18,216 nucleotides of DNA from an uncultured Bacilli bacterium (GCA_947624075.1 CANQIM010000009.1:1-18216); one strand, 5' to 3'; numbered from the stretch's first letter, positions 1-7,375 are shown. The notes: generated from the sequence alone by a model not told the origin. A program made the numbers and translations.

Positions 1-572
1 GCAACATAATTATGTCTAATTGAATCATTAGTTACTGTATAAGAACTTGATGATTTTACCCATGTAATTGGAACAATCTCATAATAATCTTGATGAATCC
101 AACCTGTATAATTACCAGTTCTTACTTTAGCTGTCCATACATTTTTAGAATTAGAGTAGCCTGTTTCAATATGAGCTCCATCTACTCCTCCATATAATGA
201 ACCAGTATCCACATAAGTATATGAACTTCCTGTTAATTCACTATTATTATAAAAATATGTTAATGCTTCAGGAGAAACAGATAAATCAAGTAACGCCACA
301 TTCGCATCAATTATTTTAGTTTTTCCATTTACTTTAGTTAAAATAACTACTCCATCTTCACCATTTTTCTGCATAGCAGCTTTGGCACTATTATAATCAG
401 AATGACAACTTATTTTATCAATAGAACCATTTTTATTAAAACGAGCAACTTCAAAGTTACCACACAAACCCCTATATTGATAATCACTTGAAGAGAAAGC
501 ATAAACTTTATTATTAAAGCACAACAAAGTAAAGAAAATTCCTATTAAAATTAATATTCTTTTTTTATGCAT
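1..572 (-). CDS. Secreted protein, N-terminal part (runs off window)
   Basis: The reading frame opens with ATG at 572 and stays open to the window edge (190 codons visible), so the C-terminus is missing. A consensus AGGAGGT lies about 7 nt before the ATG. Residues 1-25 form a classic Sec signal peptide: basic MHKKR, a hydrophobic core, then VYA with predicted cleavage before FSSSDYQ. The exported part has two early cysteines (in LCGNF and ISCHS) and a Gly/Tyr/Ser-rich stretch. That stretch includes GWIHQDYYEIVP, which resembles the ends of bacterial SH3-like cell-wall modules. This architecture suits the N-terminus of a secreted peptidoglycan hydrolase such as an N-acetylglucosaminidase, but no catalytic domain lies within the window, so the function is a guess. 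An adhesin is equally possible. Export itself is well supported. Confidence 0.75.
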   Translation of the reverse strand, partial: MHKKRILILIGIFFTLLCFNNKVYAFSSSDYQYRGLCGNFEVARFNKNGSIDKISCHSDYNSAKAAMQKNGEDGVVILTKVNGKTKIIDANVALLDLSVSPEALTYFYNNSELTGSSYTYVDTGSLYGGVDGAHIETGYSNSKNVWTAKVRTGNYTGWIHQDYYEIVPITWVKSSSSYTVTNDSIRHNYV

Positions 573-603
573 AGGCCAACCTCCTCATTATATTTATACC
601 TAT

Positions 604-633
604 ATTATAACAATTTTAAGGTAGTATTGACTA
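604..633 (-). promoter_or_regulatory. Promoter of the secreted-protein gene
   Basis: On the minus strand TAGTCA (-35, 4/6 match) is followed after 18 bp by TATAAT (-10, 6/6). TG at -15 makes an extended -10 (TGTTATAAT). It lies about 30 nt before the ATG at 572, the right distance for a short leader. Confidence 0.6.
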
Positions 634-639
634 GATATT

Positions 640-674
640 TAGACATTTAATTTTCTTTTGACATTTTTTGACAT
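640..674. repeat. Short direct repeats upstream of the promoter
   Basis: On the plus strand TTGACAT occurs at 658-664 and 668-674, exactly 10 bp apart. A related TAGACAT lies at 640-646. They sit between the nrdG terminator and the promoter of the secreted-protein gene, where an activator could bind on one DNA face. With so short a motif in AT-rich DNA, chance is a real alternative. Confidence 0.25.
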
Positions 675-682
675 AATTATTC

Positions 683-706
683 AAAAAAAAGAAGTCTTAT
701 GACCTC
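683..706 (-). terminator. Rho-independent terminator of the second nrd operon
   Basis: On the minus strand GAGGTC-ATAA-GACTTC forms a 6-bp stem (one G-T pair) with a 4-nt loop, followed directly by eight T's. The stem begins at the nrdG stop codon (TAG at 706-708), so it ends the nrdD/tail/nrdG transcript. Confidence 0.8.
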
Positions 707-1257
707 TAAACAAACATATAACTTGGTTTTTCAAAGTGATTAGTATTATCTTTTTCATCTTTATACTTCTCTACTAAAACCACTTGGTTTTCTTCTAAAC
801 TTTTTGGAACATCAATAATTCGCTGATTTCTAGATCCTTTAAAATATAAATCATAGCTTTTTTCTTCTAAAATGAACTTGCCATCAACCAAAACATCAAT
901 ATTTTCAAGCAATTTATGATGTTCTGGATTTTGAAGCATTTTCTCATAAGTAAATCCTGTATAACACCAAACATTTAGTCCCATTTCATGTGCTGCTTTA
1001 GCAATCATAGAACAAGCTTCACTCTGACAAACTGGGTCACCTCCTGATAATGTTATACCATCTTGGTTTTCTATACTTTTTAGTTCATCAATTACATCTT
1101 CTACATCGATTAAAGCGCCACCATTGAAATCATGTGTTCCAGGATTATGACAACCAGGACAATTATGTGGACAACCTTGCGTCCAAACAACTGTCCTTAT
1201 TCCTTCACCATCTACTATTGAGTCTGGCTGTAAATCGGCTGCTAATCTAATCTTCAC
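706..1257 (-). CDS. nrdG: Anaerobic RNR activating protein (radical SAM), paired with the split NrdD
   Basis: NrdG binds a [4Fe-4S] cluster and S-adenosylmethionine and makes the glycyl radical on class III ribonucleotide reductase (NrdD) in the cytoplasm. The CxxxCxxC cluster motif is C29, C33, C36 (GCPHNCPGC), and the SAM-binding TLSGGDP lies at 69-75. The 183-residue length is normal. The start is GTG at 1257; no better-placed ATG exists and the NrdG N-terminus fits. It overlaps the end of the glycyl-radical tail gene by 11 nt, which suggests translational coupling. With no strong Shine-Dalgarno of its own, it probably depends on the upstream gene. It is clearly diverged from the other nrdG (4573-5106), so each activase presumably serves the adjacent reductase; that pairing is inferred from position. 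Confidence 0.93.
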   Translation of the reverse strand: MKIRLAADLQPDSIVDGEGIRTVVWTQGCPHNCPGCHNPGTHDFNGGALIDVEDVIDELKSIENQDGITLSGGDPVCQSEACSMIAKAAHEMGLNVWCYTGFTYEKMLQNPEHHKLLENIDVLVDGKFILEEKSYDLYFKGSRNQRIIDVPKSLEENQVVLVEKYKDEKDNTNHFEKPSYMFV

Positions 1258-1420
1258 AATTCTTATCTTCTTTTTTTAATTCATTTAATCCGCTATGTTT
1301 TACACGATCTCTTTCTTCAGCTCTTTTACCATTGTTAAATCTAGAAACATCTCCTGCAAGATATCCTGTAACTCTTCTTATTCTTTCGAACCCTTGTCCT
1401 TCTCCTACTACTTTTTCCAT
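1247..1420 (-). CDS. nrdD: Stand-alone glycyl-radical tail of class III ribonucleotide reductase
   Basis: This 57-residue gene encodes only the C-terminal glycyl-radical segment of NrdD. FERIRRVTGYL at residues 11-21 matches the RVxGYL signature, so G19 should be the radical-carrying glycine. RFNNGKRAEERDRVKH follows and is typical of NrdD C-termini (RPFNxGKxxE...RVKH in E. coli). A near-perfect AAGGAGG lies 7-8 nt before ATG 1420, so it is translated on its own. The upstream NrdD body ends at TAG 1467-1469, 46 nt earlier and in a different frame. Neither simple readthrough nor one point mutation would join them. I infer that the peptide docks on the body in trans, as YfiD-type spare glycyl-radical domains do for pyruvate formate-lyase. 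Its stop overlaps the start of nrdG. Similar short NrdD-tail proteins may exist elsewhere; I could not search. Confidence 0.88.
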   Translation of the reverse strand: MEKVVGEGQGFERIRRVTGYLAGDVSRFNNGKRAEERDRVKHSGLNELKKEDKNCED

Positions 1421-1466
1421 AAATTTTTCCTCCTTAAATCTTTTTATTTTCTTTTATTTATATAAA

Positions 1467-3785
1467 CTATTCACAACATTTATTATCAATAGACGTTACC
1501 TTTTCAATTGGAACTCCTTCGAATTCCTTACGTCCACATCCTGGACAAACATCATTTATAACTCCAACATAACCACATACTGGATCTCTATCTACAGGAT
1601 GATTAACAGCACCGTAACCGATACCTGCATCTTTCATTGTATGAATAACTCTTTCAAAAGCATCAACGTTAGAAGCTGCATCTCCATCTAATTCTATGTA
1701 AGAAATATGTCCACCATTCGTTAAAGCATGATATGGTGCTTCAGTATAAAGTTTATCATGAATACTTATATGATAATATACTGGTACATGGAATGAATTT
1801 GTATAATACTCTCTATCTGTAACTCCTTTTATCTTTCCATAAATAGCTTTATCAATAGCTGTAAATCTACCAGATAATCCTTCAGCTGGTGTAGCTAAAC
1901 AAGCAAAATTCAAATGGTATCTTTCTGCAAATTCATCACATTTCTTACGCATAAACTTAATAATTTCTAAACCTAACTTTTGACTTTCTTCACTTTCACC
2001 ATGATGTTTACCAGTTAAAGCTTTCAAACATTCAGCAAGTCCTATAAATCCTATTGAAAGTGAACCATGCTTCCAAACTTTTCTTAATCTATCAGTAGGT
2101 TTTAACTTCTCACCATTAGTCCAAACACCTTGTCCTAATAAGAATGGGAAGTTGTAGCAACGTTTATTACATTGAACTTCAAATCTTTCAAGTAACTGAT
2201 CTTTAACAGTTTCCATTAAATAATCAAGTTCTTTATAAAAACCTTTAATATCACATTTTTCTCTTTCTTTTAAAGCAATTCCATATTTAATACCAAGTCT
2301 AGGTAAATTAATTGTTGTCCAAGAAAGATTTCCACGACCTACAACAACTTCATTATCAGGAGCCGTTACATCACCAATTACTCTTGTACGACATCCCATA
2401 TAAGCAATTTCTGTTGCTGGATTACCAGGTTTATAATATTGAAGATTAAATGGTGCATCAATAAATGAAAAGTTAGGGAAAAGTCTCTTTGCTGAAACCT
2501 TACAAGCTAATCTAAATAAATCATAGTTCTTATCTTCTTTATTATAATTAACTCCTTCTTTTACTTTAAATATTGATACTGGGAAAATTGGTGTTTCTCC
2601 TTTCCCTAATCCTCTATCTGCTGATAATAAGAAGTTTTTAATTACCATTCTTCCTTCAGGTGAAGTATCAGTTCCAAAGTTAACTGATGAGAATGGTACT
2701 TGAGCTCCTGCTCTAGAATGCATTGTATTTAAATTATGAATAAATGCTTCCATTGCTTGTTGAGTAGCTCTATCAGTTTTTTGTATAGCTTTTTCATAAC
2801 CTTTAGTAAATACTTCTTGAACTCTAGTTGAAGCTTTTTGATAATCTGTAAGTACTTGAATATCAAACTCAATACTTTCTAATTTATCTACTTCTCTAAC
2901 AAATCTATCAAAGTTAACATATTCTAAAAATCCTTCTAAATCTAGGAAATCATAAACTGTCTGTTTAAATTGCTTTTTAAATGTTTTTAGAACTCCTGGT
3001 GCTAAATAATAATCAAGAGCTGGTATTGCTTGTCCACCATGTTGATCATTTTGATTAGCTTGAATTACAATTGCGGCTAATGAACCATAAGTACTAATGT
3101 CTTGTGGAGGTCTAACAAATCCATGTCCTGTATCAAAACCATTTTTAAATAGTCTTGATAAATCTATTTGACAACAAGTAGTTGTACCCATAGCTAGAAA
3201 ATCCATATCATGAATATGTATTGTACCTTCATCATGCATTTTAGCAAATTCAGGTTTCATTAAATAAGCTTTAGCAAATTCTTTTGAAACTGTCGCTCCG
3301 TATTGAAGCATAGTTCCCATTGGTGAATTACCATCGATATTAGCATTTTCTCTTTTAGCATCTTCTTCATTAGCTGATTTTAAACCTAAATTTTCAAGTG
3401 ATTTTAAAAATTTATGTGTTTTTTTATCAGCAAAAAATGATTGACGAGAAGCATTTCTTCTATCTCTATATTCTGAAAAACTTTTATGAACATCTTCATA
3501 ACCTTTACTTGATAATTCTTCTTCGATGAAATCTTGTATTTCTTCGATTTGAATTTTATCTTTATCTTTAGCTTCTTTTTCTAATCTTTTTAAAACAGCT
3601 TGATATACCTTTTGAACATCTTTACTGGAATATTTTTTTTCTTTTTCTTCTTCATCAGTATCTACTTCAACACTATCAAAACCCTTTTTTATGGCTAAAG
3701 CAATTTTTTTACCATCAAAATCAACTTTTTTACCACTTCTTTTTATTACTACTAAATTTTCTAAAATTTCGCTTACTTCTGCCAT
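1467..3785 (-). CDS. nrdD: Class III ribonucleoside-triphosphate reductase, body lacking the glycyl-radical tail
   Basis: NrdD reduces ribonucleoside triphosphates to deoxy forms without oxygen. The 772-residue product begins with an ATP-cone allosteric domain (about 11-115, opening VIKRSGKKVDF), with a Glu/Lys-rich insertion near 43-52. The ten-stranded barrel follows. TTTCCQ (C204/C205) and MGCR (C465) match the two catalytic cysteine positions of the family, C465 being the likely thiyl-radical site. A cysteine-rich zinc-ribbon-like end follows (C737, C747, C750, with CC at 770-771). The chain then stops where other NrdDs continue into RVxGYL, and that segment is encoded by the next gene. 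Start ATG 3785 has AGAGG upstream and its own promoter. GTTTCCQ and NDQHGG differ from the other NrdD here, so the two are separate subclasses rather than a recent duplication. Confidence 0.92.
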   Translation of the reverse strand: MAEVSEILENLVVIKRSGKKVDFDGKKIALAIKKGFDSVEVDTDEEEKEKKYSSKDVQKVYQAVLKRLEKEAKDKDKIQIEEIQDFIEEELSSKGYEDVHKSFSEYRDRRNASRQSFFADKKTHKFLKSLENLGLKSANEEDAKRENANIDGNSPMGTMLQYGATVSKEFAKAYLMKPEFAKMHDEGTIHIHDMDFLAMGTTTCCQIDLSRLFKNGFDTGHGFVRPPQDISTYGSLAAIVIQANQNDQHGGQAIPALDYYLAPGVLKTFKKQFKQTVYDFLDLEGFLEYVNFDRFVREVDKLESIEFDIQVLTDYQKASTRVQEVFTKGYEKAIQKTDRATQQAMEAFIHNLNTMHSRAGAQVPFSSVNFGTDTSPEGRMVIKNFLLSADRGLGKGETPIFPVSIFKVKEGVNYNKEDKNYDLFRLACKVSAKRLFPNFSFIDAPFNLQYYKPGNPATEIAYMGCRTRVIGDVTAPDNEVVVGRGNLSWTTINLPRLGIKYGIALKEREKCDIKGFYKELDYLMETVKDQLLERFEVQCNKRCYNFPFLLGQGVWTNGEKLKPTDRLRKVWKHGSLSIGFIGLAECLKALTGKHHGESEESQKLGLEIIKFMRKKCDEFAERYHLNFACLATPAEGLSGRFTAIDKAIYGKIKGVTDREYYTNSFHVPVYYHISIHDKLYTEAPYHALTNGGHISYIELDGDAASNVDAFERVIHTMKDAGIGYGAVNHPVDRDPVCGYVGVINDVCPGCGRKEFEGVPIEKVTSIDNKCCE

Positions 3786-3820
3786 AAATTTTTACCTCTT
3801 TCCTCTCACTTTCTAATTCA

Positions 3821-3849
3821 ATTTTAAGAGCTATTTTTTCAAAAATCAA
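3821..3849 (-). promoter_or_regulatory. Promoter of the split-nrdD operon
   Basis: Minus strand TTGATT (-35, 4/6), a 17-bp spacer, then TAAAAT (-10, 5/6). It lies about 36 nt before ATG 3785. It would let the split-nrdD operon be expressed separately from the upstream nrdD-nrdG-dut genes, although no convincing terminator separates them. Confidence 0.55.
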
Positions 3850-4108
3850 TACTGTTTTTTTACCTTTTTTTTACAAATTTTTTCTATCTGTTGATATACA
3901 AAGAAAAGTCGAAAAAAATTTTTTTGTTCGATTTACGACAATTTACATTTTTATACATTTTTTAAAAAAATAAAAAATTGAAAATTTAGTTTTTTCAATT
4001 TTTTTACTTTTTCAAAATACTAAATCTCTTATTTTTCAACGTTTTTTCAAAAAATTTTTTCGAAAAATCAAAAAAATAGTAAAAATAGTTTTTTCATTTT
4101 TTTAATTT
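3850..4108. other. Non-coding A/T-tract spacer between dut and the split nrdD
   Basis: No supportable gene is present. The stretch is almost pure A/T and rich in phased A- and T-runs. An inverted repeat lies at about 3972-4005 (AAAAAATTGAAAA against TTTTTCAATTTTTT). A tandem pair follows: TTTTTTCAAAAAA (4042-4054) and TTTTTTCGAAAAA (4055-4067). Another imperfect inverted repeat is centred near 3920 (TCGAAAAAAA...TTGTTCGA). Such sequence is expected to be curved. It could act as an upstream promoter element or nucleoid-protein site, and its AT-rich hairpins might weakly terminate dut transcripts. I see no GC-stemmed terminator. Confidence 0.5.
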
Positions 4109-4564
4109 TTACTTATCTGTTGAACCAAAACCACCTGTCCTAATTCCACTAGCATTATCCTCATCAACTACTAAAAATTTTGTAAAAACAACCTGTCCTA
4201 TTACATCACCTTTTTTAACTTCAATATCTTTATCACTACAATTAAAATAGGCAAAGTAAAAGTGTCCATCATTATCTTCATTTCCATAATAATCAGAGTC
4301 AACTAATCCAACACTATTAGCCAAAACAAAACCTTTTTTAGGACCACTACTTCTATTTAGTAATAGAAAACATTCATCATCCATACAATAAGCTTTTAAT
4401 CCTGTTGGAATTAAAGTAGGCTTAATTCCAGGATAATATTTTGGAATTACTACATCTTCTGCAGCTTCTACATCGTACCCTGCTGAATGAGCCGTTTTTC
4501 TTACTGGTAAATTTATCCCCTTATCTTCATAACCTTTTACTATTTCAAAACCTCTTTGTTTCAT
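4109..4564 (-). CDS. dut: dUTP diphosphatase (trimeric dUTPase)
   Basis: Hydrolyses dUTP to dUMP and pyrophosphate, keeping uracil out of DNA and supplying dUMP for thymidylate synthesis. All five dUTPase motifs are visible in 151 residues: I, SAGYD (27-31); II, RSSGPKKG (71-78); III, GLVDSDYYGN (86-95), with D89 the likely catalytic base; IV, GDVIGQVVF (119-127); V, RTGGFGST (142-149). An acidic insert after motif III (NEDNDGH) is of the kind found in many Firmicute and phage dUTPases. I chose ATG 4564, preceded by GAGAAG. An in-frame GTG at 4576 would overlap the nrdG stop in a GTGA arrangement and add four residues; it cannot be excluded. Being third in the nrdD-nrdG-dut unit couples it to anaerobic dNTP synthesis, with dCTP/UTP reduction and dUTP clean-up expressed together. 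Confidence 0.93.
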   Translation of the reverse strand: MKQRGFEIVKGYEDKGINLPVRKTAHSAGYDVEAAEDVVIPKYYPGIKPTLIPTGLKAYCMDDECFLLLNRSSGPKKGFVLANSVGLVDSDYYGNEDNDGHFYFAYFNCSDKDIEVKKGDVIGQVVFTKFLVVDEDNASGIRTGGFGSTDK

Positions 4565-4572
4565 ACTTCTTC

Positions 4573-5106
4573 TCACTTTACTATTAAGCTATTATCTATA
4601 TATAGAATTTTTTTCTTTTCTTCTAAACTTTTCTTAACATCAATTATGCATTGATTACTACTACCAACATAATGTAGTTTTTCTAAAGCTAATTTTAAAA
4701 CAAATTCTCCATCAAGTAAAACATCAATATTATCTAAAATTATCTGTAAATTTTTATCTGTTTTAGCTTGCTTCAATAACTCTTCCCAAGTATACCCTGT
4801 ATAGCACCAAATACTTTTACCAGGAAACTTTTCTCTTACTTCTTTAACTAACTTGGCTATTTCTTCTCTACTTTCTATAAATAAAGGATCTCCTCCTGAT
4901 AGTGTAAGTCCACTGCACCAATCTTTTTCTAATTCCCTAAATATTTCATTTTTAGCATCTTCATCGAAAACTAACCCATCATTTTTATCCCATGTAATAG
5001 CATTTTGACAAGCCATACAACGATGAGAGCAACCACTACACCAAAGTACCACTCTTAACCCCTCACCATTAAGCATATCGGCTTTGGTAATATTATGATA
5101 ACGCAT
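4573..5106 (-). CDS. nrdG: Anaerobic RNR activating protein (radical SAM), paired with full-length NrdD
   Basis: A second NrdG activase of 177 residues. The radical-SAM cluster motif is C26-x3-C30-x2-C33 (GCSHRCMAC), with an extra cysteine at 23 (WCSGC). The SAM-binding LTLSGGDP and the family's IWCYTGYTWEEL follow. I set the start at ATG 5106, one nucleotide after the upstream nrdD stop, where AAAGGAAG within the nrdD tail can serve as ribosome site. The in-frame extension to 5148 would add 14 residues inside nrdD and does not resemble the family. It ends in TGA at 4573-4575, evidence that TGA is a stop here. It presumably generates the radical on G690 of the adjacent NrdD. Similarity to the other NrdG is limited to core motifs, so the two pairs are probably of separate origin. 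Confidence 0.93.
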   Translation of the reverse strand: MRYHNITKADMLNGEGLRVVLWCSGCSHRCMACQNAITWDKNDGLVFDEDAKNEIFRELEKDWCSGLTLSGGDPLFIESREEIAKLVKEVREKFPGKSIWCYTGYTWEELLKQAKTDKNLQIILDNIDVLLDGEFVLKLALEKLHYVGSSNQCIIDVKKSLEEKKKILYIDNSLIVK

Positions 5107-5107
5107 T

Positions 5108-7261
5108 TTACATAGACTTCCTTTCAGAAATTTCCACCATCTTGGCATTACTTAACATAGTATCTCCATGAACTCTTGAATAAGACAAATAACCATTCAT
5201 TCTATCTATCTTTGTTAAATCACTACTTCCACATTTTGGACATACATCCATATCTAGTTCTTCATGACCACAATGATTACAATAAGCAAGTGATAAATTA
5301 ACTCCTTCATAGAAACCTTTTTCCATAGCTCTTTCTACATAAGTAAGTAAGGCTTTAGTATTATAATTTAAATTATATCTAACGTACTGAATTCTGCCAC
5401 CTTTACAAAGTTCCCAGAATCTTTCTTCCAAATCTTGTTTTTCAATACCTGTAATATCTTCCCAAACACCACAATGGAAACTATTTGAAACATATTCTCT
5501 AGAACTAACTCCTTCAACTACGCCATATTTCTTTCTAAATTGTTGAATTTGCAAACCACATAAATTTTCAGCTGGTGTTCCATAAATAGCATATAAAATA
5601 TGATCTTCTTTCTTAAATTCAGCAGTCTTATCATTAATATATTTTAAAACTTCTAAAGCAAAAGCTCCATCTTCAACAATACTTTTACCATTATATAAGA
5701 CTTGCAATTCATTTAAAGCCGTAATTCCAAATGAAGCTGTAGATGATTTCAAAACTGGTTCAATTGCTTCTTCTGGTTTTAAATGACCTCCATAAAATCC
5801 TCCTTGACAATAAGAAAGTGGATTAGTAGAAGCTTTCCTCTTTGCTAAATAGCGATATGTACGGATATGTATTTTTCTAATCATTTCCAAATAATAATCT
5901 AAAACTTCATAAAAATCTTTTTGTTCTTCACGTGCTTTAGCAAGTATCATTGGTAAATGTAAAGAGATTGCTCCTATATTAAATCTTCCTACAAAAACTG
6001 GTTTATCATCTTTATCAGCTGGTTCCATTCCTCCTCTTTCATACCATGGTGAAAGAAAAGCTCTACATCCCATTGGACTTACAATTCTTCCATACTTTTT
6101 ATACATTTCTGGTACATAACCTTCTCCTGTTAAAGATAAATAATCAGGATACATTGTCTTCTTACTACATTCAATTGCACATAAGAAACTATCTCTTAAT
6201 TCTCCCCCTTCACCATGTAATTTTTTGTCATACAAAAATACTAGTTTAGGAAACAAAGTTGGTCTTTTAAAACCTTTTTTACCTTGTCCTTCTTTATGTA
6301 CATTTAAAATTGTTTGACTAATCATTACTGCAAAAGGATCTTTATCAACTCCAAATGTAAATGTAACAAATGGATAATCACCTCTACTAGAACTTACAGT
6401 ATTAAGTTTATATTCAATACCTTGATAACCTTGTTCACATTCTCTTTGTACTTTCTTTAAGGCATATTCTTTTGCTTCATCAGTATACTTTTTACCCTTT
6501 ATGTCTAAATATTCTTCAAAATATTTATCATAGCTCATCTTAGCATATTTTTTTAATACTGAATCCACCTCTGGTACAGTAAAACCTCCATACTGCATAG
6601 CTGTTGTATTATTAATAACATCTCCCATAACATTAAAAGCTGTTCCTAATGTCTTAGGCTCTGTATACCAAATATTACTCATTTCAAAACCATCTTTTAA
6701 AACATTAGCCATATCAAATAAACAACAATTCATTGTATCACGTCTAGCACTCATATCATGAATATAAATATATCCATCTTTACAAGCTTCTATTTCAGCA
6801 GGAGTTAAGAAAAATTTCTTATATAATTCTTTATTTAAGCTATTATAAATCAAACATCTTTGTGTAGTTACTAAAGCACTGTCCATATTAGCACATTCTT
6901 TATCACCTATATAAGTAATAACTTGGGCTTTTTTATAGACTTTATCTAGTATATGAACTATATCTTTTTTATAATCTCTATATTCTCTATAACTCTTAGC
7001 AGCAAGTGGATTAACTTGTTCAAGTGCTGCTTCACAACAACTATGTACCTGTTCAACTGTTGGGTTACTTGTCTGTGTCAAAAGTAATTTTCTTACTCTT
7101 TCTACAACATCCTCAATTGCTTCATCTGTTAAATCTACCATTACTCTTTCAGCAGACGCTGTTATAGCTTTTTTTACTCTTTCTGGATCAAATTTTTCTA
7201 AATTTCCATTTCTTTTCACTATCATTATATCTTTTTCTTTTTTACTACTATTTTTACTCAT
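5108..7261 (-). CDS. nrdD: Class III ribonucleoside-triphosphate reductase, full length
   Basis: An intact anaerobic ribonucleotide reductase of 717 residues. It has an N-terminal ATP-cone (about 12-105, opening IMIVKRNGNLEKFD). NCCLFD (C179/C180) and PMGCR (C399) lie at the catalytic cysteine positions. A full four-cysteine zinc ribbon follows (C661, C664, C674, C677). The glycyl-radical motif RMNGYLSYSRV has G690 as the radical site, and the end GDTMLSNAKMVEISER is typical of one Firmicute/phage NrdD subclass. The frame can be extended to a GTG at 7285, but ATG 7261 has AGGAG 8 nt upstream and gives a normal N-terminus, so I prefer it. It is the first gene of nrdD-nrdG-dut and diverges from a Crp/Fnr-type regulator. 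Unlike its neighbour it carries its own glycyl-radical tail. Confidence 0.95.
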   Translation of the reverse strand: MSKNSSKKEKDIMIVKRNGNLEKFDPERVKKAITASAERVMVDLTDEAIEDVVERVRKLLLTQTSNPTVEQVHSCCEAALEQVNPLAAKSYREYRDYKKDIVHILDKVYKKAQVITYIGDKECANMDSALVTTQRCLIYNSLNKELYKKFFLTPAEIEACKDGYIYIHDMSARRDTMNCCLFDMANVLKDGFEMSNIWYTEPKTLGTAFNVMGDVINNTTAMQYGGFTVPEVDSVLKKYAKMSYDKYFEEYLDIKGKKYTDEAKEYALKKVQRECEQGYQGIEYKLNTVSSSRGDYPFVTFTFGVDKDPFAVMISQTILNVHKEGQGKKGFKRPTLFPKLVFLYDKKLHGEGGELRDSFLCAIECSKKTMYPDYLSLTGEGYVPEMYKKYGRIVSPMGCRAFLSPWYERGGMEPADKDDKPVFVGRFNIGAISLHLPMILAKAREEQKDFYEVLDYYLEMIRKIHIRTYRYLAKRKASTNPLSYCQGGFYGGHLKPEEAIEPVLKSSTASFGITALNELQVLYNGKSIVEDGAFALEVLKYINDKTAEFKKEDHILYAIYGTPAENLCGLQIQQFRKKYGVVEGVSSREYVSNSFHCGVWEDITGIEKQDLEERFWELCKGGRIQYVRYNLNYNTKALLTYVERAMEKGFYEGVNLSLAYCNHCGHEELDMDVCPKCGSSDLTKIDRMNGYLSYSRVHGDTMLSNAKMVEISERKSM

Positions 7262-7316
7262 AATTTTTGCTCCTATCTTATGCACTTCATTTTAAACTTA
7301 TTTTAATAAATTTTAC

Positions 7317-7332
7317 TGTTGCATTTGCAACA
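7317..7332. promoter_or_regulatory. Perfect 16-bp palindrome, candidate Crp/Fnr-type operator
   Basis: TGTTGCATTTGCAACA consists of two 7-bp complementary arms around a TT centre. Read as TGTTG-N6-CAACA it has the 5-6-5 spacing of Crp-family sites (TGTGA-N6-TCACA). It covers the -35 region of the divergent regulator and lies just upstream of the nrdD start region on the other strand. It is therefore well placed for autorepression and for control of the nrd-dut operon. Binding by the adjacent regulator is inferred, not shown. Confidence 0.6.
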
Positions 7333-7352
7333 AAAATAAAAATTGCTATAAT
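7324..7352 (+). promoter_or_regulatory. Promoter of the Crp/Fnr-family regulator
   Basis: TTTGCA (-35, 4/6), a 17-bp spacer, then TATAAT (-10, 6/6) with TG one base upstream (TGCTATAAT, extended -10). It lies 24 nt before ATG 7376. The -35 box is inside the palindrome at 7317-7332. A divergent minus-strand promoter with TAAAAT at 7300-7305 is possible, but its -35 is poor. Confidence 0.65.
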
Positions 7353-7375
7353 ATATTTAGTGAGGTGTTTTTAAA

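Noticed and set aside
1420..1469. Readthrough or programmed frameshift joining the NrdD body to its tail
   Set aside because: The body ends in TAG, the tail starts 46 nt later in another frame with its own AAGGAGG and ATG, and I see no slippery site. Separate translation is simpler.
1332..1691. Open frame on the plus strand opposite the nrdD body and tail
   Set aside because: It is antisense to well-supported genes, has no ribosome site, and its composition is typical of the reverse of AT-rich coding DNA.
2151..2161. GTTG-TAG-CAAC inverted repeat as a second copy of the 7317-7332 operator
   Set aside because: Arms are only 4 bp, the spacing differs, and it lies inside nrdD coding sequence far from any promoter.
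3786..4108. NrdR boxes upstream of the nrd operons
   Set aside because: I looked here and in 7262-7375 for paired ACA...TGT-type boxes and found none convincing, so NrdR control is not claimed.
4573..4575. Mycoplasma-type code in which TGA means Trp
   Set aside because: nrdG ends in TGA at the expected length, and long genes use only TGG for Trp with no in-frame TGA.
6046..6249. Open frame on the plus strand opposite full-length nrdD
   Set aside because: Shadow of a clearly identified gene; no ribosome site and no recognisable domain.
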